Assembly (NCBI GenBank): GCA_018267545.1
Contig: JAFDYG010000094.1
Location: forward strand, 1 to 49,675
DNA: 49,675 nt
Source of the DNA: Bacteroidota bacterium
GTDB lineage: Bacteria > Bacteroidota > Bacteroidia > Chitinophagales > Chitinophagaceae
Direction: 5' to 3'
Position 1 is the first letter of the stretch. Each line of letters opens with the position of its first letter. Below the pieces are notes generated by a model. That model was given only the letters and a program-made list of their open reading frames with translations. It was not told where the DNA came from and did not search any database. The position numbers and the translations under genes are program-made. Shown piece after piece: positions 7,866-14,937 of the stretch.

Positions 7866-9464
7866 ATGGTTAAAACAGATTTTCTGGTTATTGGCTCCGG
7901 GATTGCCGGCCTCAGCTATGCGCTGAAAGTAGCCCAAAACCACCCCGATAAGAAGGTCCTGGTCATTACCAAGACGCAGGCGGATGAGACCAATACCAAG
8001 TACGCCCAGGGCGGTATCGCCGGCGTGACCGATTTCGAGCACGACAGTTACGATAAACATATACAAGATACCCTGATCGCCGGAGACGGCCTTTGCAACC
8101 CTCATACGGTGGAGATCGTCGTCAAGGAAGGACCGGATCGCATCCAGGAGATCATCGAGTGGGGGACCCGATTCGACAAGGACTCCGAAGGCGACTACAA
8201 GCTGGGCAAGGAAGGCGGTCACTCCGAGTTTCGCATCCTGCATCACAAGGACGTGACGGGTAAGGAAATCGAACGGGCGCTGCTGGACACCGTCGGCAAG
8301 CAGAAGAACATCGAGGTCGTCAAGCACTGGTTTGTCCTCGACCTGATCACCCAGCACCACCTCGGCTTCCTCGTGACCAAGTCTACACCGGACATCCAAT
8401 GCTATGGCGTCTATGCGCTTGACCAGCATACCAATAAGATCGTAAAAATCCTCTCCCGCATCACCCTGCTGGCTACCGGCGGCAACGGTCAGGCTTATCG
8501 CACGACAACCAATCCCCGCATCGCCACCGGCGACGGCGTCGCAATGGTCTATCGCGCCAAGGGCCGGATCGAAAACATGGAATTTATCCAGTTTCATCCT
8601 ACTGCGCTTTTCGAGCCTGGCATCAGCCCCTCATTCCTGATCACGGAAGCGGTCCGTGGCGACGGAGGCATCCTACGGAATGGCAAGGGCAGGGCCTTTA
8701 TGGAGAAATATGATCCGAGAAAGGATCTTGCGCCCCGCGACATCGTGGCGCGTGCGATCGACAGCGAGATGAAGAAGGCGGGTGTCGAGCACGTCTACCT
8801 CGACTGCAGGCATATGGACCAGCAAAAATTCATCGAGCACTTTCCGAACATCCACGCAAAATGCAAGTCCATCGGTATCGACGTTGCCGAAAACATGATC
8901 CCCGTTGCGCCGGCCGCTCACTATAGCTGCGGCGGCATCAAGGTCGACGAATGGGGCCATACATCGATCAAGAACCTCTACGCCTGCGGAGAATGCTCTT
9001 CTACTGGCCTGCACGGCGCCAACCGGCTGGCCAGCAATTCGCTGCTCGAGGCGCTGGTCTTCTCGCACCGCTGTTTCCTGGATAGCATCAAGCAGGTGGA
9101 CCTGGTCGAGTTTCACGACAATATTCCCGACTGGAATGCCGAAGGCACGACCGAGCCCGAAGAAATGATCCTGATCACTCAGAGTTTGAAGGAGCTGCAG
9201 CTGCTCATGAGCGACTATGTCGGTATCGTTCGTACGAATACTCGTCTGCAAAGGGCGCTGAAGCGGCTCGACCTCCTGCACGAAGAGATCGAATCCCTCT
9301 ATGAAACGACGGCCGTCTCTCCGCAGCTTTGCGAGGTGCGGAACCTCATCACCGTAGGTTATCTCATCGTCAAGGAAGCAGCTTTCCGGAAGGAAAGCAG
9401 GGGCCTCCACTTCAATACGGACTATCCGGATAAAAGCACTATTTTACAAAATATAGTCCTGTAA
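7866..9464 (+). CDS. nadB: L-aspartate oxidase
   Basis: This FAD enzyme oxidises L-aspartate to iminoaspartate, the first step of bacterial NAD synthesis, in the cytoplasm. The N-terminal FAD-binding Rossmann motif is clear (DFLVIGSGIAGLSYAL). It is followed by KYAQGGIAGV, the catalytic-domain FIQFHPTALF with GDGG, HYSCGGIKVD, and the CGECSSTGLHGANRLASNS block. The succinate dehydrogenase/fumarate reductase-type helical C-terminal domain is complete. The start is ATG 7866 (MVKTDFLV), giving 532 residues. An upstream in-frame ATG at 7827 would add only an atypical hydrophobic stretch. The stop overlaps the ATG of the next gene (TAATG), which implies translational coupling. nadA and nadC are not nearby. 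Confidence 0.96.
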   Translation: MVKTDFLVIGSGIAGLSYALKVAQNHPDKKVLVITKTQADETNTKYAQGGIAGVTDFEHDSYDKHIQDTLIAGDGLCNPHTVEIVVKEGPDRIQEIIEWGTRFDKDSEGDYKLGKEGGHSEFRILHHKDVTGKEIERALLDTVGKQKNIEVVKHWFVLDLITQHHLGFLVTKSTPDIQCYGVYALDQHTNKIVKILSRITLLATGGNGQAYRTTTNPRIATGDGVAMVYRAKGRIENMEFIQFHPTALFEPGISPSFLITEAVRGDGGILRNGKGRAFMEKYDPRKDLAPRDIVARAIDSEMKKAGVEHVYLDCRHMDQQKFIEHFPNIHAKCKSIGIDVAENMIPVAPAAHYSCGGIKVDEWGHTSIKNLYACGECSSTGLHGANRLASNSLLEALVFSHRCFLDSIKQVDLVEFHDNIPDWNAEGTTEPEEMILITQSLKELQLLMSDYVGIVRTNTRLQRALKRLDLLHEEIESLYETTAVSPQLCEVRNLITVGYLIVKEAAFRKESRGLHFNTDYPDKSTILQNIVL

Positions 9465-10189
9465 TGAATACTATTTCTCGCGCGATGATCCTGGCCGCGG
9501 GTCTTGGCACCCGGTTCAAACCCTGGACGGACCAGCATCCCAAAGCGCTTGCGCCCGTCAATGGAAAGAGCCTCCTCCAGCGTAACATCGAATACCTGCA
9601 AATCTTCGGCATTCGGGATGTCGTCATCAACGTCCACCATTTTGCGGGCCAGATCCTCCACGCCCTCGAAGTAAACAAAGGCTGGGGCAGCAGTTATACC
9701 ATCAGCGATGAAACCGATCTGGTCCTGGAAACAGGCGGCGGACTAAAGAAAGCCCGCCCATTTTTAGAAGACGCTCCCTTTGTCCTGATGAACGTCGACA
9801 TTCTGACCGACATGAACCTCTCGGCGATGATCGCGGATTTTATCCACCATAAGCCTCTCGCGGCCCTTGCCGTGACCAACCGGACCACCTCTCGTTATTT
9901 TCTCTTCGACCCCGCCGACCAGCTCTGCGGCTGGCGGAATGTACAGACGGGTCAGGAACGGATGGCGCGCCCGGCGGAGGCCTATGTCGAAAAGGCGTTT
10001 AGCGGCATCCACGTGATAGATCCTGCTATTTTCCCCCTGCTCGAACGAGAGGGAAAGTTCTCGATGGTGGACGTCTACCTCGACCTGGCCGCTAAGCACG
10101 TCATTCGTGGTTTCGATCACAGCCATTCCCGGCTCATCGATGTGGGCAAGCCCGAGTCGGCCGAGCGTGCAGCACAATTGTTTCCATAA
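9464..10189 (+). CDS. Sugar-1-phosphate nucleotidyltransferase (MurU/RmlA-like)
   Basis: A 241-residue GT-A-fold nucleotidyltransferase. It has the signature AMILAAGLGTRFKPWT followed by HPKALAPVNGKSLL, then ETGGGLKKA and a metal-binding NVDILTD in place of the usual D-x-D. Length and motifs fit the MurU (MurNAc-1-P uridylyltransferase) or mannose-1-phosphate guanylyltransferase-like group. A role in cell-wall recycling is possible but not proven, because no amgK-like kinase lies nearby. Its ATG overlaps the nadB stop by one base, and a strong hairpin terminator follows 7 bases after its stop. Confidence 0.88.
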   Translation: MNTISRAMILAAGLGTRFKPWTDQHPKALAPVNGKSLLQRNIEYLQIFGIRDVVINVHHFAGQILHALEVNKGWGSSYTISDETDLVLETGGGLKKARPFLEDAPFVLMNVDILTDMNLSAMIADFIHHKPLAALAVTNRTTSRYFLFDPADQLCGWRNVQTGQERMARPAEAYVEKAFSGIHVIDPAIFPLLEREGKFSMVDVYLDLAAKHVIRGFDHSHSRLIDVGKPESAERAAQLFP

Positions 10190-10196
10190 AAAATAA

Positions 10197-10222
10197 AGGG
10201 CCCCAAACGGGGCCCTCTTCTT
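10197..10222. terminator. Bidirectional intrinsic terminator between convergent genes
   Basis: A perfect GC-rich hairpin: GGGCCCC (10198-10204), loop AAAC, GGGGCCC (10209-10215), with a flanking A-T pair, A-rich on the left and pyrimidine/T-rich on the right. It sits between the nucleotidyltransferase stop (10189) and the minus-strand gene stop (10246), so it can serve both. Confidence 0.85.
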
Positions 10223-10245
10223 TGTAGCTATTGTGGTTGTATCGT

Positions 10246-10683
10246 TTACCATCTTCCTCTGTATCCGCCACGGCCGTGTGCGAAACGTTCGCGTTCAAAT
10301 CTTCCGCGGTCAAAACGTCCGTGATAATAATAACCGGCGTTCGCTCTCATAAAGTAAGGACGGTAGTGGGCATAGTAGACCCGGTCACGATAGTGGCCGT
10401 TCCAAACGGGGTAGTTATAATATGCATACCCGGGATACTCGGCTTCGAAAGCGACGGGGTCACAGTTTATGGGAGCGGGCGCATAGGCATAGCTGTCATC
10501 ATAAACCGGTTCCTGATAAACAGGGGCCTGTTGATAAACAACCGGTGCGGGTGCAGGGGCAACATAGACCCTGGGACCGGGAACGCGAAAGCCGACGTGT
10601 GCATTGATATATACTTGAGAATAACTTTTGGTAGCGATGAGGCTAGCGGCAAGTACGGCGGAAAGAATGAATACCTTTTTCAT
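10246..10683 (-). CDS. Secreted Tyr/Pro/Gly/Arg-rich low-complexity protein
   Basis: A 145-residue protein with a classical signal peptide (MKKVFILSAVLAASLIATKSYSQ, cleavage probably after Ser-Gln at about 23). The mature part starts VYINAHVGFRVPGPRVYVAP, then is rich in Pro, Tyr and Val (APAPVVYQQAPVYQEP), and ends in a Tyr/His/Arg/Gly-rich tail (GRFDRGRFERERFAHGRGG). Similar small secreted proteins occur widely in Chitinophagaceae; their function is not known to me. It stands alone, with about 110 bases upstream. That leader contains a 6-bp inverted repeat (GGATGT 10705-10710 / ACATCC 10725-10730). Confidence 0.75.
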   Translation of the reverse strand: MKKVFILSAVLAASLIATKSYSQVYINAHVGFRVPGPRVYVAPAPAPVVYQQAPVYQEPVYDDSYAYAPAPINCDPVAFEAEYPGYAYYNYPVWNGHYRDRVYYAHYRPYFMRANAGYYYHGRFDRGRFERERFAHGRGGYRGRW

Positions 10684-10797
10684 AATCGTAGATTTTTAGT
10701 TAGCGGATGTTTTTTTTCTGGTGTACATCCTTGTATATAAGATTTGAAAAAGGGATAAAGATTTAAAAGCCGAATGTTAAAGAATATGTAAAGACAA

Positions 10798-11361
10798 TCA
10801 GGCTTTGAACCCTATGATTGCCAGTGAGTTATCCGGCGAAAAAGAGGGGTGCTCGGTACGGATGCCCGTCAGCCCGGCGATATGGAAGTCTTCGAGGAGG
10901 TTGGAAGCGAGCTTGTGAAGATCGACTTCATCTCTTCTCTCTTCGAGGAGTAATACCAATCTCCCCTTGGTCCTTAATAGATTGGCTAGACGAAGCACTT
11001 CCTGACCAAGGTTCTGACAGGTGAGGTGAAGATTGAGTCCATAAACGGTATGGAAATAATGCCTGGGATAAGAAAGCTCATAGGGCTCTCCTATATGTAA
11101 TTGCAGGAGCTGCTGCTGAACGAATCGTTTATTCCGCCGGTAGGCTTGCTGATACAAAGGAATCGACGATTCGATACCCGCGATAAAACCGACGCGCAGG
11201 GCGCGGGCCACTTCCTCCGTCAGATGACCGGCGCCATAGCCTACTTCCAGCAGGTGCTGATAGGGTTGTATGTGCAGCTGCTGGAGAGCCCAGCTAAGGA
11301 AGGAACGATTGGGCAAGCGCGGGAACCAGCCCGGCTTGCTCGCGGCTACCAGGGAGATCAT
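10798..11361 (-). CDS. Class I SAM-dependent methyltransferase
   Basis: A 187-residue Rossmann-like methyltransferase. Motif I is LLEVGYGAGHLTEEVA, an acidic strand follows at IAGIESS, and a later strand reads GRLVLLLEE. The substrate is unknown. The start ATG at 11361-11359 overlaps the TGA of the upstream membrane-protein gene (ATGA), so translation is coupled; the longer in-frame version would overlap that gene by about 60 bases. It is the third gene of a sigma factor, small membrane protein, methyltransferase operon on the minus strand. It may therefore be controlled by the sigma factor. Confidence 0.82.
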   Translation of the reverse strand: MISLVAASKPGWFPRLPNRSFLSWALQQLHIQPYQHLLEVGYGAGHLTEEVARALRVGFIAGIESSIPLYQQAYRRNKRFVQQQLLQLHIGEPYELSYPRHYFHTVYGLNLHLTCQNLGQEVLRLANLLRTKGRLVLLLEERRDEVDLHKLASNLLEDFHIAGLTGIRTEHPSFSPDNSLAIIGFKA

Positions 11362-11702
11362 AAGCTGCCCTCCTGTGCTTCGAAATCCCCGCGACGTTCG
11401 CCCCAGCAGCGATTTTTCCAATTCTGCTTGAATTTCTCGCGCTCCTCCGGCGTCATATTCATCCAGCGCTTTTTGAGATCGTTCTTCCAGCGGTGCTTGG
11501 GGCCACCGCCACGAAAGCCGCTAAACAAGATCTTGGTCAGCAGCAGGAGACCAAGGGCCTGCCAGAACGTGACGACGGGCAGGTGGAAAAGCTCGGGCAT
11601 CAGCGCATTCCACAAGAGCATGACGATGCCGCCAAACACGAGACAACCGACAATGGCAAAGGCGATAAAACCGCATACTTTGCGCAACCAAAAACCTTTC
11701 AT
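11358..11702 (-). CDS. Small two-TM membrane protein downstream of ECF sigma factor
   Basis: A 114-residue protein with two hydrophobic segments, roughly residues 9-31 (VCGFIAFAIVGCLVFGGIVM) and 43-60 (VTFWQALGLLLLTKILFSGF). A basic cytoplasmic tail follows, containing MTPEEREKFKQNWKNR. Genes of this shape often follow sigma-70-family genes in Bacteroidota. It may be membrane-bound and regulatory, for example anti-sigma-like, but no zinc-finger anti-sigma motif is seen. It lies 11 bases after the sigma factor and overlaps the methyltransferase start by four bases. Confidence 0.78.
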   Translation of the reverse strand: MKGFWLRKVCGFIAFAIVGCLVFGGIVMLLWNALMPELFHLPVVTFWQALGLLLLTKILFSGFRGGGPKHRWKNDLKKRWMNMTPEEREKFKQNWKNRCWGERRGDFEAQEGSL

Positions 11703-11713
11703 ATTTTATGTTT

Positions 11714-12295
11714 TTAACTTTCCGTAATTTCTCTGTACAAAGCCAATAGTCTTTCCCGCAGGTGTAAAACCGCATATCTCTTTCGCGAGATCAGTGTATT
11801 GACATTCTCACCGGTCAGATCCCCTATTTCCTTAAAGGAAAGTTCTCCCAATTCATGCCATACGAAGACGGCCCGCTGTTCTTCCGGCAACTCATCCAGC
11901 GCAGCCTGCAAAGCCTTCCAAAACAGGTTTCGCAGATTGGCCGTTTCGGGCTGCGTGCTGTTATCCAATAGGATGGCTGCCAGATCGGGTCCACCTTCTT
12001 CGCTGGACTGCAAAAGCATTTCCAGGGACTCCGGTCGTTTCTTCCGGTATCGGTCCGTGATCTTGTTTCGGGCCACGGTGAAAAGCCAGCCGCTCATCTG
12101 CTCGATGGGCTCCGTATCTACCGTGGTAGTCAGCTGATACCAGACGTCCTGTAAAATATCCTCCGCGTCGGCTTCATTGCCGACCCGCTGGCGTATGAAG
12201 CCGAGCAGCCGCTTGCCCCACTGGCTCACGACCGAAGCGATATTTTTCCGGTTTGGAGTAGACATTCCCGGTGATATGCCCAGTATTTCATCCAT
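11714..12295 (-). CDS. ECF RNA polymerase sigma-70 factor
   Basis: A 193-residue ECF sigma factor. Region 2 is visible at about residues 30-95 (GNEADAEDILQDVWYQL and GWLFTVARNKITDRYRKK). Region 4 lies at about 130-185 (LPEEQRAVFVWHELGELSFK, then an HTH with TGENVNTLISRKRYAV). It would direct RNA polymerase to a specific regulon. The start at 12295 (MDEILGIS) or an internal ATG at residue 11 are both possible. It heads the operon with the small membrane protein and methyltransferase. It is divergent from a broken lipoprotein gene across a region with a perfect 12-bp palindrome. Confidence 0.92.
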   Translation of the reverse strand: MDEILGISPGMSTPNRKNIASVVSQWGKRLLGFIRQRVGNEADAEDILQDVWYQLTTTVDTEPIEQMSGWLFTVARNKITDRYRKKRPESLEMLLQSSEEGGPDLAAILLDNSTQPETANLRNLFWKALQAALDELPEEQRAVFVWHELGELSFKEIGDLTGENVNTLISRKRYAVLHLRERLLALYREITES

Positions 12296-12355
12296 CTATA
12301 TAGGAAGACGGACGAGACTGATGTATATTTTAAAATTTCTAAATTTTTTTGATCC

Positions 12356-12367
12356 CGTATTAATACG
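12356..12367. promoter_or_regulatory. Perfect 12-bp palindrome in divergent promoter region
   Basis: CGTATTAATACG is a perfect palindrome located between the sigma-factor gene (minus) and the lipoprotein gene (plus). It has the form of an operator half-site pair. The binding protein is unknown, and chance is possible in this AT-rich spacer. Confidence 0.35.
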
Positions 12368-12391
12368 CGTTAGCAAATGCATCCTTCCCTC

Positions 12392-12399
12392 TATTTTTG
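12392..12399 (+). promoter_or_regulatory. TAnnTTTG -7 box upstream of lipoprotein gene
   Basis: TATTTTTG matches the Bacteroidota -7 consensus TAnnTTTG exactly and lies 15 bases before ATG 12415. No exact -33 TTTG at the usual distance is seen, so this is a candidate only. Confidence 0.45.
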
Positions 12400-12414
12400 T
12401 TCAAACCTTAAATC

Positions 12415-13133
12415 ATGAAAAATTTAGCCCTTTCCATCGCTACGGCGATCCTTCTCCTTTCTTTGTCCAGTTGTCAGAAACTCCTCGAATATGCCGAATC
12501 TCACGGCTATCCCGCGCCGGTCAAAAGCCTGATCAGGAAAATAAACTACAGCGACAGTGCCCATTATGTTCCGGGCGTTCCCTTTACCGTTGAGACCAAT
12601 AGCTTTACATTTATTTACAATTCGGCCCATGATCCCATTTATGCCATAAGAGAGACAACCGGCACAGGCGTACCGAGCTATATTTTTCGGTATGATGCTT
12701 CCGGCCGGCTGACCGACCTCATCGCCGCCTATGATACGGCCATCACCATGACCAATGTAGAAAGCTGGCATAAATTTACTTATGAGCCACCTATCAATAC
12801 GATGCTCAGCACCGGATGACCCACTACAGCGTGTTTTTCAATCTTTTCAATCCCAGTCTCCCGTCGAGCTTCGACACCGCCTATTCGTATGACGTACATG
12901 GCAATACGGTCGGTATCGGGCATGACAACAAGGTCAATTTTAACCGTACCAGCAGGGTCTTGCAGTTCATTAATCAGGACTATAGCGTCAATAACCCTGC
13001 TGCAGTCTACACCTACAATAAAAACGGCTTGCCCACCACTGTGAAGTCATTGCCCGGCATACCGATCTTTATCGTACCTAACGAATCGCCCGCCCATCTT
13101 TCAGGCGCCACGCTGACGTATACTAACTATTGA
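12415..13133 (+). pseudogene. Frameshifted lipoprotein with YD-repeat-like segments
   Basis: Two frames appear to encode one protein. Frame A (12415-12819) starts with a lipoprotein signal (MKNLALSIATAILLLSLSSC) and continues through IFRYDASGRLTDLIAAYD to WHKFTY. It then reads a short unconserved tail to a TGA at 12817. Frame B is open from 12786, right after a TGA, and at once gives Y-Q-Y-D-A-Q-H-R-M-T-H-Y, then YSYDVHGNTVG and YTYNKNGLP. These are the same Y-D-x-x-G/H-x-x style segments as in frame A. Adding one base near 12784-12786 would fuse them into a protein of about 239 residues. It may be a true pseudogene, a recent mutation or a sequencing error. Independent ATGA-coupled genes are less likely. 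Its end overlaps the convergent umuC end by 7 bases. Confidence 0.75.
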
Positions 13134-14410
13134 ACGGTCTTCAGCTCGTCCCACCTGGTGGTATGCCGGCCGGAGCGAAGCTCCTGCCGCATCTTCCAGC
13201 TTTTATTCATCCCTGAAGATCCGAATTTTACGCTATCGTCGCGCATGCTGAAATTGATATTGTCGATCGTATTCATGAGAAACCGATGCTGGTTCTCAGC
13301 GGGTGCGGCGAAGAGATTGCCCTGGATAGAGTCGTCTGGGACCAGTCCGCTCAGCATGACCCCGGCTTTCTTGTAGGTCCGTCCATTCTCGAAAAGATGA
13401 TCTACCAGCTCGACAGCGGGCTTGATCAATTCGTGGGTCAAAGAGGTGGGCCGGGGTAGGGAAGTATGGCTGCTGACGCTGGGGCCATGGCGAAAGCTGG
13501 TGGTATACTCCAATTCCTTCGGGACGATAAAGACGCTAACGACACCTGCGGCGCTTTGCTGACGCCGCAGCTTCTCGGCCGCCCGGGAGATATAGGTGGC
13601 AACGGCTTCTTTTAATTCGTCTACGGCAGTGACGGGCCGCCCGAACATCCGGGTGGTGGCGATCATCTTTTTATTGACCAGTTCCTCCTCCATCACAATG
13701 GCGGGGATGCCCTTCAATTCCCTGATCAGCCGGACGCCGACCACTCCGCCCATATTGGTATGGGCCCATTCTTCGGGCATACGGCTCAGCTCCCAGGCGC
13801 TGGTGATGCCCCAGTTGATCAGCTTGGAGGCATAGGCCCGCCCGACTCCCCAGAGGTCGTCCACCCGGGTCCGGCGTAGGGCTGCGTCGATCGTCTCTTC
13901 TGTCGCCAGCACGGTGATGCAGCCCGTGGCCTGCTTGTCCTTCTTGGCGATACGGTTCGCCATCTTGGCCAGCGTCTTCGTGGGGGCTACGCCGATAGAA
14001 ACCGAGATCCCGGTCCACTGCTCCACCGTCTGCTTGACCTGGCGGGCAAAAGCATCGAGCTGGTCGATAGGGATATCATCCAGCTCCAAAAAGGCTTCAT
14101 CCACCGAATACACTTCGACCTTGTCCCTGTCTCCCATCAGGGTGCGCAGGGTATCCATCACCCGCCAGCTCATGTCTCCATACAGGTGGTAGTTCGAAGA
14201 AAAGACGGCGACGCCGTACTTTTCGATGATGTGCCGCGACTGGAAATAGGGGGCTGCCATCCCTACGCCCAGCTTGCGGGCCTCATCGCTGCGCGAGATG
14301 ATACAGCCATCGTTATTGCTGAGGACCGCAACGGGCTGGTTCCAGAGATCGGGCCGGAACAGCCGCTCGCAGCTGCAATAAAAACTGTTACAATCGACGA
14401 TCGCCTTCAT
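13127..14410 (-). CDS. umuC: Y-family DNA polymerase V catalytic subunit (UmuC)
   Basis: A 427-residue translesion polymerase of the UmuC type, which copies damaged DNA with low fidelity. Visible motifs are DCNSFYCSCERLF with the first catalytic Asp, NNDGCIISRS, the catalytic SVDEAFLEL (Asp-Glu), and GISVSIGVAPTKTLAKMANR. Thumb and little-finger regions follow. The C-terminal KSWKMRQELRSGRHTTRWDE is the DUF4113 tail typical of UmuC. Length is as expected. The ATG overlaps the umuD stop by four bases, so synthesis is coupled. All polymerase catalytic residues that I can see are intact, in contrast to its UmuD partner. Confidence 0.96.
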   Translation of the reverse strand: MKAIVDCNSFYCSCERLFRPDLWNQPVAVLSNNDGCIISRSDEARKLGVGMAAPYFQSRHIIEKYGVAVFSSNYHLYGDMSWRVMDTLRTLMGDRDKVEVYSVDEAFLELDDIPIDQLDAFARQVKQTVEQWTGISVSIGVAPTKTLAKMANRIAKKDKQATGCITVLATEETIDAALRRTRVDDLWGVGRAYASKLINWGITSAWELSRMPEEWAHTNMGGVVGVRLIRELKGIPAIVMEEELVNKKMIATTRMFGRPVTAVDELKEAVATYISRAAEKLRRQQSAAGVVSVFIVPKELEYTTSFRHGPSVSSHTSLPRPTSLTHELIKPAVELVDHLFENGRTYKKAGVMLSGLVPDDSIQGNLFAAPAENQHRFLMNTIDNINFSMRDDSVKFGSSGMNKSWKMRQELRSGRHTTRWDELKTVQ

Positions 14411-14841
14411 AAACTATGGATGACATAGGTGACAACACCCCAGATCGAAAACTCCGCGCCGGAAAGGTCCACATCGATCGGAGACAGCCGGCTCGTCTCG
14501 GGTACCAGCCGGATCTTATTAAAGGTCTTTTCCAGTCTTCGGATCAGCATCTCGCCATTGAGCGTTGCAATGATGACCTTTCCGCTGGCTGGCTTGACCG
14601 ACCGGTCCACGATTACTACGTCCCCATTGAAGATGCCCGCGCCGATCATCGCATCTCCGCTGACCCGCATAAAGAAAGTCGCTGGCTTATTCCGGACCAG
14701 CTGCTCGTTGAGGTCGACGCCCCTTTCCATATAATCGTCCGCCGCCGCGCCAAAGCCGGTTGCGTTGGCCGTGGGCACGTCCCATTGCGTAAAACGCTTG
14801 GTGCCCTTATAGCTCATTCCAAAAAATTGTTCGACTTCCAT
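14407..14841 (-). CDS. umuD: UmuD-like protein with degenerate Ser-Lys dyad
   Basis: A 144-residue UmuD/LexA S24-peptidase-fold protein without a DNA-binding domain. It is co-transcribed with umuC through an ATGA overlap. In E. coli UmuD, RecA-stimulated self-cleavage at Cys24-Gly25 uses Ser60 (SGDSM) and Lys97 (FTVKK). Here the motif reads VSGDAMIGAG, so the serine position is Ala64 (codon at 14650-14652). The lysine position in GEMLIRRL is Arg101 (codons 14536-14541). The cleavage site aligns to Thr28-Gly29. The fold, the DYMERGVDLNEQL segment and the gene length are otherwise intact. It is predicted to be unable to cleave itself; it may act uncleaved, be cleaved in trans, or be non-functional. 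Confidence 0.93.
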   Translation of the reverse strand: MEVEQFFGMSYKGTKRFTQWDVPTANATGFGAAADDYMERGVDLNEQLVRNKPATFFMRVSGDAMIGAGIFNGDVVIVDRSVKPASGKVIIATLNGEMLIRRLEKTFNKIRLVPETSRLSPIDVDLSGAEFSIWGVVTYVIHSL

Positions 14842-14883
14842 AAAGTGTGTTTTTCTCTGCCCTCTGAAAAAATATATTTTAGA

Positions 14884-14900
14884 TACTAATTTCTTTAGTA
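14884..14900. promoter_or_regulatory. Inverted repeat, candidate operator in umuD / 2H divergent promoter
   Basis: TACTAA-N5-TTAGTA is a perfect 6-bp inverted repeat with a 5-base spacer (17 bases in all). It lies 43 bases upstream of umuD and 38 bases upstream of the 2H gene. The dimension and position suit a LexA-like or HTH dimer site controlling both directions, but no known SOS-box consensus was matched. Confidence 0.45.
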
Positions 14901-14901
14901 A

Positions 14902-14914
14902 ATTTATGCTAAAT
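14902..14914. promoter_or_regulatory. Second short palindrome in the same divergent promoter
   Basis: ATTTA-TGC-TAAAT is a 13-base palindrome one base away from the TACTAA/TTAGTA repeat. It may be a second operator half or a chance AT-rich palindrome. Confidence 0.3.
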
Positions 14915-14937
14915 TATTGGTCATTTAAAATTATTTT

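Noticed and set aside
10231-10740. 169-residue plus-strand frame over the secreted Tyr-rich gene
   Set aside because: It begins after the shared terminator and encodes Val/Ile repeats produced by the opposite strand; the minus strand has a proper signal peptide.
12816-13133. Independent 105-residue gene starting at an ATGA overlap
   Set aside because: Its frame is open upstream from 12786 with the same Y-D-type sequence as the previous frame, and it lacks a signal peptide; a frameshift explains it better.
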